A stretch of DNA of 64,000 bases from contig NZ_JAMZNK010000016.1 in NCBI RefSeq assembly GCF_027980145.1, forward strand, positions 60,631 through 124,630, given 5' to 3'. Made by a program: the position numbers and the translations under genes. The number at the start of each line of letters is the position of its first letter. Positions within the stretch are counted from its first letter, which is position 1. Origin of the DNA: Flavobacterium azizsancarii. Lineage in GTDB: Bacteria > Bacteroidota > Bacteroidia > Flavobacteriales > Flavobacteriaceae. The notes below the pieces were generated by a model, which saw nothing but the letters and a program-made list of their open reading frames with translations, had not been told where the DNA came from and did not search any database. Positions 27,252 to 35,749 of this stretch are shown here, piece by piece.

Positions 27252-27629
27252 TGTCATCCCGAGGAACGAGGGATCACACGAGAAACTCAGCAAAGGAAAG
27301 AACAAATCTTTGTTGATTAGAGAGTGTGATTTGCTTCGCCTGTTCGCTATCGCTTGAGTCTCCTCCGTCGAAATGACAAAAACACAATCTTGTGATCCCG
27401 AGGAACGAGGGATCACACTAGAAACTCCACAAAGAAAAGAACAAATCTTTGTCGATCAGCGAGTGTGATTTCTCCTCCGTCGAAATGACAAAAACACAAT
27501 CTTGTCATCCCGAGGAACGAGGGATCACACGAGAAACTCCACAAAGAAAGGAACAAGTCTTTGTCGATCAGCGAGTGTGATTTGCTTCGCCTGTTCTCTA
27601 TCGCTTGAGTCTCCTCCGTCGAAATGACA
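27252..27629. repeat. Three tandem copies of the GATCACA/GTCGAAATGACA element
   Basis: Copies at 27252-27378, 27391-27490 and 27503-27629. Each starts TCATCCCGAGGAACGAGGGA (second: TGATCCCGAGG) and ends CTCCTCCGTCGAAATGACA; the spacer AAAACACAATCTTG repeats between them. The middle copy lacks a ~27-bp block containing CGCCTGTTCGCTATCGCTTG. Non-coding; it generates spurious minus-strand ORFs with repeated sequence. Confidence 0.88.
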
Positions 27630-27699
27630 AACATAGCTTGGTAGTTTTTCACAAATAGCGATGTGGCTTTAAATAAAAGCCTTTACAAACAAAGAAAAG

Positions 27700-27721
27700 C
27701 TATGTTTCTATGTGTTAAAAT
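27700..27721 (+). repeat. CTATGTTTCTATGTG dispersed element, copy 3
   Basis: Same core as the copies at 16385, 18596 and 31565, ending 75 bp before the M14 peptidase start. The remainder of the gap (27157-27251 and 27630-27795) shows a purine-rich tract at 27181-27215 and no gene. Confidence 0.7.
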
Positions 27722-27795
27722 AATTATGCGGAAAATATTAAAATACAAAACAGTCATAGTCTCTATTTCAAAATAAATACAAAACAACAAGAAAA

Positions 27796-29037
27796 ATGAA
27801 AACGAAATTATTTTTTTCAGCTGCTGTGTTACTAGCTATTTCAGCGAATGCACAAGTCAAAGGCGGCTTTAAGGGGCAAGATCCTATTACGGCGGTTTCG
27901 ACCGTAACACGTCCGGTTGAGAAACAATGGAAAGGAGTTTTTGATAAAACGGGTGATGAGGTTTTTTTCGGAAATGATTTTACCGGAGCGCGATTAAACG
28001 GAGTAGTCAAAATTGATGATACAACGTTCAGCGTTTTGATTACGCCTGAAAATACGCCCATTAACGGAAGTCCTTGGTATGCTTTTAAAGTTTGGTCTAA
28101 AACTAATAAGGAAATTAAAATAAGATTTGATTATCCGCCCAATGTAAAACATCGCTATAATGCGAAAATCAGCGGAGATGGAAAAAAATGGATCGCTTCT
28201 GAAAACGGAACTTTTGTAAAAACAGAAAAAGATTCTAATTATGTTTTAAAAGTTAATGTAAGCAAAGACACCACTTGGATCGCTGCGCAGGAACTTAAAA
28301 CCTCTAAAGATATAAACGAATGGATTTCGACATTAAAAAATAAAAATAATACTGCAGAAACGTCTATCGGATTAACTGCTGAAGGTCGAAAAATACCTGT
28401 GTTTAGTATCGGAAATTCTTCTTCCAAAAATAAAATCCTGATTTCGGGACGCAATCATCCACCGGAAGTTACAGGACATTATGCGCTGGAAGCTTTTGTT
28501 GCATCGTTAACAGCAGATACTCCGCTGGCAAAAAAATTCAGGAGCAAATTTCAGGTATATGTTATTCCGTTATTAAATCCTGACGGAGTTGATGGAGGGT
28601 TTTGGAGGCATAATTCGGGAGGAATCGATTTAAACAGGGATTATAATGAATTCAATCAACCCGAAACCCGAGCAGTTCGTGATTTTTTGAAACGTGAAAT
28701 CAAAGATTCAAATAAGCTATTGTTTTCAATTGATTTTCACTCTACTCATGATGATATTTATTATACAGTTGATCCAAATTTAAAAGGAAATATTCCCGGT
28801 TTTGTACCCAACTGGCTAAATAAAGTCAAAGATGGAATTCCGGGTTATACGCCTCACGTAAAACCTTTGTATTTCAAACCTCCAACTTTTACCTTGTTCA
28901 GTTATTTGTTTGAAACCTATAAAACAGAAGCATTGGTATTTGAAATTGGAGACAATACACCAAAGGATTTTATCAAAAAGAAAGGAGAAGTTTCCGGAGA
29001 AGAATTTATGAAACTAATATTGGCAACTGTCAAATAA
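27796..29037 (+). CDS. M14-family zinc carboxypeptidase, secreted, 413 aa
   Basis: Cleaves C-terminal residues from peptides, outside the cytoplasm. Signal peptide ends ISANAQ. Residues about 25-165 are a beta-rich M14 N-terminal domain (WYAFKVWSKTNKEIKIRFDYP). The zinc ligands are visible: HPPE (His221, Glu224) and DFHSTHD (His315); LNRDYNEFNQPET supplies the substrate-binding Asn-Arg; the catalytic Glu is probably Glu383 in LVFEIGDNT. Arrangement is like cytosolic-type (CCP-like) M14 enzymes with a signal added. It is 18 bp from the S9 peptidase, so the two are cotranscribed. Confidence 0.88.
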   Translation: MKTKLFFSAAVLLAISANAQVKGGFKGQDPITAVSTVTRPVEKQWKGVFDKTGDEVFFGNDFTGARLNGVVKIDDTTFSVLITPENTPINGSPWYAFKVWSKTNKEIKIRFDYPPNVKHRYNAKISGDGKKWIASENGTFVKTEKDSNYVLKVNVSKDTTWIAAQELKTSKDINEWISTLKNKNNTAETSIGLTAEGRKIPVFSIGNSSSKNKILISGRNHPPEVTGHYALEAFVASLTADTPLAKKFRSKFQVYVIPLLNPDGVDGGFWRHNSGGIDLNRDYNEFNQPETRAVRDFLKREIKDSNKLLFSIDFHSTHDDIYYTVDPNLKGNIPGFVPNWLNKVKDGIPGYTPHVKPLYFKPPTFTLFSYLFETYKTEALVFEIGDNTPKDFIKKKGEVSGEEFMKLILATVK

Positions 29038-29055
29038 TTTTATAATTATATAGAG

Positions 29056-31221
29056 ATGAACAAAATCAAAAATAGAATTTACATTGTTTTAGCGCTGATT
29101 GCTTCTGTCTGTTGTTTCAGTCAGCAAAAAAAAGAGCCCATTCAGGTTACTGATCTTCTAAAAATCAAAACAGTTGGAGATGTAGAATTAACGAAAGATG
29201 GAAAAACAGCCGTATTTACGGTAAAAAGCATCATCAAAAATGCTGAAAATTCATTGGATTATGATTACGATACGCAACTTTGGTTAGCAAAAACTTTAGA
29301 TAAAAGTGCACCAAGACAACTAACTTTCGGAAAAGAAGGATCGGGTTCTCCTGTTTTTAGCCCTGACGGAAAACAGATTGCCTTTACGAGAAATGTAAAA
29401 GGAAAATCGCAAGTATTTCTTTTAAAGGTAGATGAAGGTGGAGAAGCCGTTCAGTTAACCGATTCAAAATACGGCGCATCAAACCCAAAATGGAGTCCGG
29501 ATGGTAAGCAGCTTTTGTTTACTGCCTCAATTCTAATCAACGAATTAGTTAAGGATTCGGTTTTAAATCCTAAAAAAGAATTGCCAATCTGGAGTTTCGA
29601 AAAACCCGGTTTTGCTGCGAACGAAAACCTGAAAGTAAACAAAATAAAAGCAGATCCTAACGGAAACCTTGAAGCGATTAGGGCTTATCTTGAAATTAAC
29701 GAAAAAGATAAAAAGGCAAAAGTAATAGATAAGTTACAGTTTCAAACTGAAACCGGACTTACCAGCGAACTGAGGTTTTCTTATGTCTTCATTATAGATG
29801 CCAAACCCGGAGTCAAAGAATACGCCATTTCAAAAGGGTTTTACTCGTACACAAATCCTTATTTCGTAAGCAATACCAAAATTGCTTTCAACGGAAATCT
29901 TAATGAAAAAAGACATCCCGACAGAATTTTAGAAACTAAAATTTACACGATTAATACTGACGGAACAAATGTAACGGAGTTGCTGGGCGCAGAAAATTTG
30001 GTGTTTCAGCTTTTAGCGGTTTCTCCTTCGGGAAAACAATTGGCGTATCAGGAAAGTACCATTAATAATTTGTCTGTTCCGGTACTAAAAATTTTCAACT
30101 TAGAAAATCTTTCAGCCAAAACTAAAGTAATTGATTACGATCGAAATAATACCAATGTAAGGTTTTCTAAAGACGAGAAACAGCTTTATTTCATCTCGTC
30201 AAGTAACGGAGGATATGTTCTCGTAAACGTTTCTCTAAACACACTTAAACCAGAAATATTGAGTTCTGTCGATCAGGGAATAACAGATTATGATGTTAAT
30301 AATGGAGTAGTGGCTTTCGCTAAAACAGATGTCAAAAATCCATCTGAATTATATGTGTCTGATCTCAAGTTGAAAGCACCAAGATTAGTCTCTGATTTTA
30401 ATACATTCTGGCTTAAAAATAAAGAAATCAGCTTTTCTGAAAAAGGCACTTTTATAAACGATAAAGGTCTTGAAGTAGAATACTGGATTATGAAACCCAT
30501 CAATTTTGAACAAGGAAAAAAATATCCGTTACTAACTGAAATTCATGGTGGACCCGCTTCAATGTTTGGTCCTGGCGATGGTAGTATGTGGTTGGAATAT
30601 CAGTTTTTCTGTGCTCAGGGATATGGTGTAGTCTATAGTAATCCGAGAGGATCATCAGGTTATGGCGAAAAATTCCTGAGATCTAACATCAACGATTGGG
30701 GTACAGGACCAGCCAGCGATGTATTGATAGCATTAGATAAAACGGTTGCACAGGGATGGGCAGATACCAGCAGATTGTTTATTACAGGAGGATCTTATGC
30801 CGGTTATTTAACCACATGGATTATCAGTCACGATCAACGATTTAAAGCTGCTTCAAGTCAGCGTGGTGTTTATGATTTTGGGACTTTCTTTGGAGAAGCC
30901 AATGTTTGGCGCATGATTCCAAGATATTTTGGAGGATATCCGTGGGAAGAAAAAACAAAAGCAATTCTGGAACGTGAATCCCCAATTAATTACGTAGAAA
31001 ATATCAACATTCCGTTTTTAATCATTCATGGTGATAATGATAATCGTACAGGAGTTTCGCAAAGCCAGATGCTTTACAAAAGCCTGAAAGTGCTTGGTAA
31101 ACCTGTCGAATATGTAAGACAACCCGGCGCAAGCCATGAAATTACCAGAAGTGGTGATAACCGACAAAGAATAGATCAACTGCTTCGAACTTTTGAATTC
31201 TTTGAAAGATTCAATTATTAG
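29056..31221 (+). CDS. S9-family serine peptidase (prolyl oligopeptidase/acylaminoacyl type), 721 aa
   Basis: Secreted oligopeptidase. Signal peptide ends VCCFSQ. A WD40/TolB-like beta-propeller fills about residues 30-450 (SPVFSPDGKQIAFTRNVKG, NPKWSPDGKQLLFTA), gating access. The alpha/beta-hydrolase domain follows with YPLLTEIHGGPASMFG, nucleophile GGSYAG (Ser580), HGDNDN (Asp662) and GASHE (His694), a complete triad. Together with the adjacent M14 carboxypeptidase it would degrade peptides to amino acids or dipeptides. Confidence 0.93.
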   Translation: MNKIKNRIYIVLALIASVCCFSQQKKEPIQVTDLLKIKTVGDVELTKDGKTAVFTVKSIIKNAENSLDYDYDTQLWLAKTLDKSAPRQLTFGKEGSGSPVFSPDGKQIAFTRNVKGKSQVFLLKVDEGGEAVQLTDSKYGASNPKWSPDGKQLLFTASILINELVKDSVLNPKKELPIWSFEKPGFAANENLKVNKIKADPNGNLEAIRAYLEINEKDKKAKVIDKLQFQTETGLTSELRFSYVFIIDAKPGVKEYAISKGFYSYTNPYFVSNTKIAFNGNLNEKRHPDRILETKIYTINTDGTNVTELLGAENLVFQLLAVSPSGKQLAYQESTINNLSVPVLKIFNLENLSAKTKVIDYDRNNTNVRFSKDEKQLYFISSSNGGYVLVNVSLNTLKPEILSSVDQGITDYDVNNGVVAFAKTDVKNPSELYVSDLKLKAPRLVSDFNTFWLKNKEISFSEKGTFINDKGLEVEYWIMKPINFEQGKKYPLLTEIHGGPASMFGPGDGSMWLEYQFFCAQGYGVVYSNPRGSSGYGEKFLRSNINDWGTGPASDVLIALDKTVAQGWADTSRLFITGGSYAGYLTTWIISHDQRFKAASSQRGVYDFGTFFGEANVWRMIPRYFGGYPWEEKTKAILERESPINYVENINIPFLIIHGDNDNRTGVSQSQMLYKSLKVLGKPVEYVRQPGASHEITRSGDNRQRIDQLLRTFEFFERFNY

Positions 31222-31334
31222 TAAAAATGAGTAAACAAGATACGCATTGAATGTATTTATTTTTTAAGTACCAGTCGGACAACATGTTTATAGAAAATTA
31301 TTTAAGAAAACCCATCTGATGTCTTATTTAGTTA

Positions 31335-31512
31335 TAAATAAAAAACGTTATGTCGCTCCGCTGGGGCTTTGCGTTGGTGTTTTAAGTTAATTGACTATAA
31401 ATATGTCGTTTGGCTATAAATATGTCGCCACGTTGGAGATTTATGTTGGTTTATTAGGTCAATTGGCTATAAATATGGCGCCCCTCCGTAACTTTGTTCT
31501 GATTTTCCGGCG
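31335..31512. repeat. TATAAATATGTCG/CCGCTGGGG dispersed repeats
   Basis: Three to four units of GGCTATAAATATGTCG followed by CC(G/A)C(T/G)... and GTTGGT(G/T)TATT, with related versions GTTATGTCGCTCCGCTGGGG (31349-31368) and AAATATGGCGCCCCTCCG (31473-31490). Non-coding; occupies most of the 414-bp gap before the permease gene. Confidence 0.65.
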
Positions 31513-31564
31513 CAATTGGCTATGTGAATTATAAAAAGTGAAATACCTTCTTAAGGTTCAAAAG

Positions 31565-31580
31565 CTATGTTTCTATGTGC
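31565..31580 (+). repeat. CTATGTTTCTATGTG dispersed element, copy 4
   Basis: Core copy ending 56 bp before the permease start. It supplies an in-frame ATG at 31567 that artificially lengthens the permease ORF. Confidence 0.7.
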
Positions 31581-31635
31581 CTGGAAAAAACGTTCTTATC
31601 AGTTAAATGAATCGTTTATATTCAAAAATAAAATT

Positions 31636-33096
31636 ATGTTATTCAAAAAATCAATAGAAAGATTAGTCTCTGAGAATGAGCAAAGTGAAGGAGCTGGACT
31701 AAAACGTTCCCTTGGCCCAATAAATCTTGTCGCTCTTGGAATAGGTGCAATAGTTGGAGCGGGAATATTTTCTCTTACAGGAATTGTAGCGGCAGAAAAT
31801 GCTGGACCTGCGGTTATTCTGTCGTTTATTCTGGCCGCTGTTGCCTGCGCTTTTTGTGCTTTATGTTATGCCGAATATGCTTCGATGATTCCTGTTGCAG
31901 GCTCAGCTTATACGTATACTTACGCCACAATGGGAGAATTTATGGCCTGGATCATCGGTTGGGATTTAGTTCTTGAATATGCGCTTGCTTCTGCTACGGT
32001 TGCGGTAAGCTGGTCGAGTTATGCCACAAAATTACTGGCACAGCTTCATATCAATTTACCTCCGGAATTAACAAGTTCTCCATTTGATCCGGTAAAGCTC
32101 GCTGACGGATCAACTTTAGCGGGAGGTATCGTCAATTTGCCTGCAATAGTTATTGTGGCGTTGCTTTCGCTTGTGCTTGCAAAAGGAACAAAGGAATCTG
32201 CTACAATGAATAATTTATTGGTATTGCTAAAACTGAGCGTAATTGTTCTTTTTATTGTTTTAGGCTGGTCTTTTATTCAGGACGAAAACTATCATCCGTT
32301 TATACCTGAAAACACGGGAGAATTTGGACATTTTGGATGGTCAGGAATTGTTAGGGGAGCCGCAGTAGTTTTCTTTGGTTTTATAGGTTTTGATGCCGTT
32401 TCGACAGCAGCTCAGGAATCTAAGAATCCTCAGAAAGATATGCCAATCGGGATCATAGGATCACTTCTGGTTGCTACCGTTTTGTATGTTGCATTCTCTT
32501 ACGTGATGACCGGAATGGTTTCGTATAAAACTTTTATAGGAGATGCCAGTCCCGCTGCAACAGCTTTTGCTGTAACAGGGTATCATTTTCTGAATAGTGC
32601 GCTGATTATTGCGATTTTGGCAGGTTATACTTCTGTAATTCTTGTGATGTTAATGGGGCAATCCAGAGTTTTTTACAGCATGTCTAAAGACGGACTTTTG
32701 CCTTCTTTTTTCAGCGATATACACAGCAAGTTTAAAACCCCATGGAAAAGCAACCTTTTCTTTATGGTATTTGTGAGTATTCTGGCCGGATTTGTACCCA
32801 TTTCAGATTTAGGACATATGGTAAGTATCGGAACATTATTTGCTTTTTCGCTTGTTGCATTGGGGATCATTATTCTAAGAAAAACAAGTCCTGAGATAAA
32901 AAGGGGATTTAGAGTCCCGTTCGTGCCTTTTGTACCCATTTTAGGTATTGGAGTATGTGTATTCCTAATGACGGGACTTCCTCTTGAAAGTTGGGAACGA
33001 TTGTTTATCTGGATGGCAATAGGTATCGTGTTCTATTTTTTATACGGAAAACGACATAGTAAATTAAGAAAAGAAAATGAGGAATTAAAGAAATAA
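31636..33096 (+). CDS. APC-superfamily amino acid permease (CAT-like), 486 aa
   Basis: Inner-membrane amino-acid transporter with about 12-13 TM helices. The ATG at 31636 (MLFKKSIERL) is preferred; the ATG at 31567 lies in a dispersed repeat. The APC consensus is clear: LGPINLVALGIGAIVGAGIFSLTG in TM1, GSAYTYTYATMGEFMAWIIGWDLVLEYALASATVAVSWS in TM3, and FFGFIGFDAVSTAAQESKNPQKDMPIGI in TM6-7. Closest in layout to bacterial cationic amino-acid transporters (YfnA/CAT). It is 14 bp from the PLP enzyme and thus cotranscribed. In this locus it could import the amino acids freed by the M14/S9 peptidases. Confidence 0.9.
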   Translation: MLFKKSIERLVSENEQSEGAGLKRSLGPINLVALGIGAIVGAGIFSLTGIVAAENAGPAVILSFILAAVACAFCALCYAEYASMIPVAGSAYTYTYATMGEFMAWIIGWDLVLEYALASATVAVSWSSYATKLLAQLHINLPPELTSSPFDPVKLADGSTLAGGIVNLPAIVIVALLSLVLAKGTKESATMNNLLVLLKLSVIVLFIVLGWSFIQDENYHPFIPENTGEFGHFGWSGIVRGAAVVFFGFIGFDAVSTAAQESKNPQKDMPIGIIGSLLVATVLYVAFSYVMTGMVSYKTFIGDASPAATAFAVTGYHFLNSALIIAILAGYTSVILVMLMGQSRVFYSMSKDGLLPSFFSDIHSKFKTPWKSNLFFMVFVSILAGFVPISDLGHMVSIGTLFAFSLVALGIIILRKTSPEIKRGFRVPFVPFVPILGIGVCVFLMTGLPLESWERLFIWMAIGIVFYFLYGKRHSKLRKENEELKK

Positions 33097-33110
33097 TTAA
33101 AGATAAGGAA

Positions 33111-34607
33111 ATGAATGCAGTTGAAAAGAAAACGAAACCAAGTCAATTAGAATACTATTTTTCTAAGTTTAGAGGAAATACAATTGGAGTAAATCATACA
33201 TTCGAATCGGCATACGGAGAACAAAAACTGTTATATGCTGATTGGGTCGCAAGCGGAAGATTATATCTGCCTATTGAGGATATTATGCTCAATAAAATAG
33301 GCCCAATGATTGCGAATACACATTCTTTTTCAAGCGAAACAGGCAAAGCATCGACTTATGCTTATAATCATGCCAGACAAGTGATTAAAAAACATGTCAA
33401 TGCCAATGAATCAGATGTTTTAGTAACCACAGGAACAGGAATGACGGCTGCTTTATCAAAATTACAGCGTTATATAGGATTGCGTGCTGCTGATAATAAA
33501 TCTAAAGCTCAGTTTGATAATATTGATAAACCGGTAGTTTTTATCACTCATATGGAGCATCACTCGAATCAGGTTTCCTGGTACGAAACCAATGCCGATG
33601 TGGTAGTTTTACCGCCTGATGAAAACAATTTAGTAAATCCGAAAAAGCTTTCTGAATTACTTGAAAAATACAAAGACAGAACATTGAAAATTGGTTCGTT
33701 TTCGGCTTGTTCAAATGTTACGGGAATTATTTCGCCTTATCATAAACTGGCTAAAATTATGCATCAGAACAATGGATTTTGCTTTGTTGATTTCGCTGCA
33801 TCTGCACCATATGTACAAATCGATATGCATCCGGAAGATCCTGAAGAACGATTGGATGCTATTTTCTTTTCTCCGCATAAATTTTTAGGCGGACCCGGAA
33901 GTTGCGGTGTTTTGGTCTTTAATGAAAATTTGTACAAAAGCGATGTTCCGGACAATCCGGGTGGAGGAAATGTAAAATACACAAATCCTTGGGGCAGTTA
34001 TTCTTATAGTGAATCAATTGAAGTAAAGGAAGATGGCGGAACTCCGGGTTTCTTGCAAGTAATAAGAACAGCTTTATCCCTGAAATTGAAAGATCAGATG
34101 GCAATTGAAAACATCAAAAAAAGAGAAAAAGAATTGCTGTACCTGTGTTATTCAGAGTTTAAAAAAATTCCGGGTTTATCTATTTTAGGAGATCTTGAAA
34201 CAGATCGAATTGGTTGCGTTTCTTTTATAATTAAGGATATTCATTATAATTTAATTGTCCGACTTCTGAACGATCGTTTCGGAATTCAGGTTCGTGGTGG
34301 TTGGTCGTGTGCAAGTACATATGCCCATTATTTGTTTGATATTGACGAAGCGGAATCTAATGTTATAACAGAAGAGCTTTTGCAAAAAAATCAGAGTAAT
34401 AAACCGGGATGGGTGCGTTTGTCGTTGCATCCTATCATGACTAATGAAGAACTTCTGTTTATTTGTGATGCGATACAACAAGTAGTTTTAAATTATAAAA
34501 ACTGGCAGGGAGATTACGAGCACAATAGCGCTACAAACGAATACGAAAGTATTGTAACAGAATCAAGTATCGAGAGGGATGTAAAGGAATGGTTTTGGTT
34601 AGAATAG
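33111..34607 (+). CDS. Class V aminotransferase-fold PLP enzyme (cysteine desulfurase-like), 498 aa
   Basis: PLP-dependent enzyme of the NifS/SufS/selenocysteine-lyase fold. Visible: TGTGMTAALSKLQ near residue 105, HMEHHSN (about 145-151) for PLP stacking, DFAASAPY with the PLP-binding Asp, SPHKFLGGPG with Schiff-base Lys257, and VRGGWSCASTYAHYLF with a cysteine at the position of the desulfurase catalytic Cys. At 498 residues it is longer than SufS (about 400), mainly by C-terminal additions. It may liberate sulfur from cysteine or act on related amino acids. Being next to an amino-acid permease and close to a SAM-riboswitch operon supports sulfur metabolism, but an unrelated lyase or aminotransferase role is possible. 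Confidence 0.82.
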   Translation: MNAVEKKTKPSQLEYYFSKFRGNTIGVNHTFESAYGEQKLLYADWVASGRLYLPIEDIMLNKIGPMIANTHSFSSETGKASTYAYNHARQVIKKHVNANESDVLVTTGTGMTAALSKLQRYIGLRAADNKSKAQFDNIDKPVVFITHMEHHSNQVSWYETNADVVVLPPDENNLVNPKKLSELLEKYKDRTLKIGSFSACSNVTGIISPYHKLAKIMHQNNGFCFVDFAASAPYVQIDMHPEDPEERLDAIFFSPHKFLGGPGSCGVLVFNENLYKSDVPDNPGGGNVKYTNPWGSYSYSESIEVKEDGGTPGFLQVIRTALSLKLKDQMAIENIKKREKELLYLCYSEFKKIPGLSILGDLETDRIGCVSFIIKDIHYNLIVRLLNDRFGIQVRGGWSCASTYAHYLFDIDEAESNVITEELLQKNQSNKPGWVRLSLHPIMTNEELLFICDAIQQVVLNYKNWQGDYEHNSATNEYESIVTESSIERDVKEWFWLE

Positions 34608-34619
34608 GTTTGGTTTATA

Positions 34620-34752
34620 ATAAACACGAACCACTTCGTCTGTTCGGCTTCAGTTTAGATTCACGAATTTGCACTAATTTTTAATGATGTAGCCAAGTTT
34701 GTGTAATTAATTTCACAAACGAATTAGTTCAAATTCGTGAAATTCGTGTTTG
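34620..34752. repeat. Imperfect palindrome AAACACGAA...TTCGTGTTT (MITE-like)
   Basis: Ends are inverted copies (AAACACGAA at left, GAAATTCGTGTTT at right), with internal TTCACGAATTTGCACTAATTTTTA mirrored by GAATTAGTTCAAATTCGTG. No coding potential; lies between the convergent PLP enzyme and HxlR genes. Confidence 0.6.
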
Positions 34753-34775
34753 CCCATTCTGTTTCCTTGATGCGA

Positions 34776-35114
34776 TTAATTAATTTGCCATTGCGCCAGA
34801 CCAGATAGAATATCTTCAAGCGATCTTCCTTTTTTAGTTAATGAATAACAGACTGATTCATGTTTTTTCTCTTTAATGATCAAAAAATCATTCGTTAATT
34901 GTTTGAGATGAAGTGCCAGCATTCGATCGCTTATAGACGGCAGAAGTTGTTTAAAATCAGAAAATGTTCTGGAATCATGTTCCAATAAGCAAAAAAGTAA
35001 AGAAAGCTTCCATCGCCCTGAAATAAGCAGTAGGGTTTTAGAAGCATTGCAGAAATCAGTAAGAGTTTGTTGATTTTCAAAGTTGGTTGAACTTTCTTTT
35101 CGCATCGCTAACAA
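34776..35114 (-). CDS. HxlR-family winged-helix regulator, 112 aa
   Basis: Small DNA-binding protein with the HxlR layout: LLISGRWKLSLLFCLLEHDSRTFSDFKQLLPSISDRMLALHLKQL is the helix-turn-helix region and YSLTKKGRSLEDILSGLAQW the wing and end. A cysteine at residue 22 could be a redox sensor. Starts possible at 35114 or 35105. It is divergent from a VOC-fold gene, so it likely controls that gene and itself. Confidence 0.88.
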   Translation of the reverse strand: MLAMRKESSTNFENQQTLTDFCNASKTLLLISGRWKLSLLFCLLEHDSRTFSDFKQLLPSISDRMLALHLKQLTNDFLIIKEKKHESVCYSLTKKGRSLEDILSGLAQWQIN

Positions 35115-35149
35115 TTTTGTAAGGTGGCCATGTCACAGCCATAAGAAAC

Positions 35150-35157
35150 TATATTTG
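35150..35157 (+). promoter_or_regulatory. Candidate -7 box TATATTTG of the VOC gene
   Basis: Exact TAnnTTTG match 19 bp before the ATG at 35177. The TGGCCATGTCACAGCCA inverted-repeat-like sequence at 35125-35141 just upstream could be an HxlR operator. Confidence 0.5.
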
Positions 35158-35176
35158 TATCACAAAAGTAATCATA

Positions 35177-35622
35177 ATGAATAATAACATAATAGGATTT
35201 CATCATTTTGCCATTAAGGCACAGGATTTTGAAAAAACAGTACAATTCTACGAAACACTTAATTTTGAAGGGTGCATGGTTGGAGTTTACCGGAATTTAA
35301 TTTAGAAAAGTGTGTAATGCTCAAGAATAAAGCATTTGACTGCCATATCGAAATATGCGACAGCAATGCTGATTTCCCTACACAGGGACGCAAAAGAAAA
35401 CAAGGAGATCCTTATGTCGAAAATTCTCTTTTGCATATTTGTTTTACAGTTCGAGATGCCAAAAAAGCATACGATGAAGCGATAGAAAATGGTGCAAAAC
35501 CTTTGTCTCCCAAAGAAACGTTAGAATTAAGAGATCAAATAAAAACGGTAACCGTTAGCAATAGTCTGGTTTATAGCCCGAATGGGGAAGTTATTGAATT
35601 TCTGGAATCTGTTGCTTTTTAG
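35177..35622 (+). pseudogene. VOC/glyoxalase-fold protein, frameshifted
   Basis: Two pieces in different frames make one VOC protein. From ATG 35177: MNNNIIGFHHFAIKAQDFEKTV..FYETLNFEG, the first beta-alpha-beta unit with a metal-ligand His; then the frame stops at a TAG near 35304. From about 35272 another frame gives GWSLPEFNLEKCVML... and ENSLLHICFTVRDAKKAYDEAIENGAKPL to the stop at 35622, the second unit. Adding one G to the GGG at 35270-35272 joins them as EGVHGWSLPEF, which fits the family. Either a true single-base deletion or an assembly error; with the base restored the protein would be about 148 aa. Divergent HxlR gene suggests an inducible detoxification enzyme. Confidence 0.8.
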
Positions 35623-35691
35623 GAATCTTATAAACTTTGCCTAAATCTTGACACATTTTGCCGTAAAATCTTTTATAGTGCCACAAAATGC

Positions 35692-35735
35692 TAAAAAAAA
35701 GCCATTCCGAATAATTATCAGAATGGCTTTTTTGT
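35692..35735. terminator. Bidirectional rho-independent terminator
   Basis: Stem AAAAAAGCCATTC/GAATGGCTTTTTT with A tract before and T tract after, between the VOC gene and the convergent DUF4198-like gene. Confidence 0.92.
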
Positions 35736-35749
35736 ATTATAAAGTACTT

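Noticed and set aside
27252..27629. CRISPR array
   Set aside because: Three long (~127 bp) tandem copies with a constant spacer; no short direct repeats with unique spacers and no cas genes.
27231..27652. Minus-strand ORFs of 61 and 79 aa
   Set aside because: Translation of the three tandem dispersed repeats; no support as genes.
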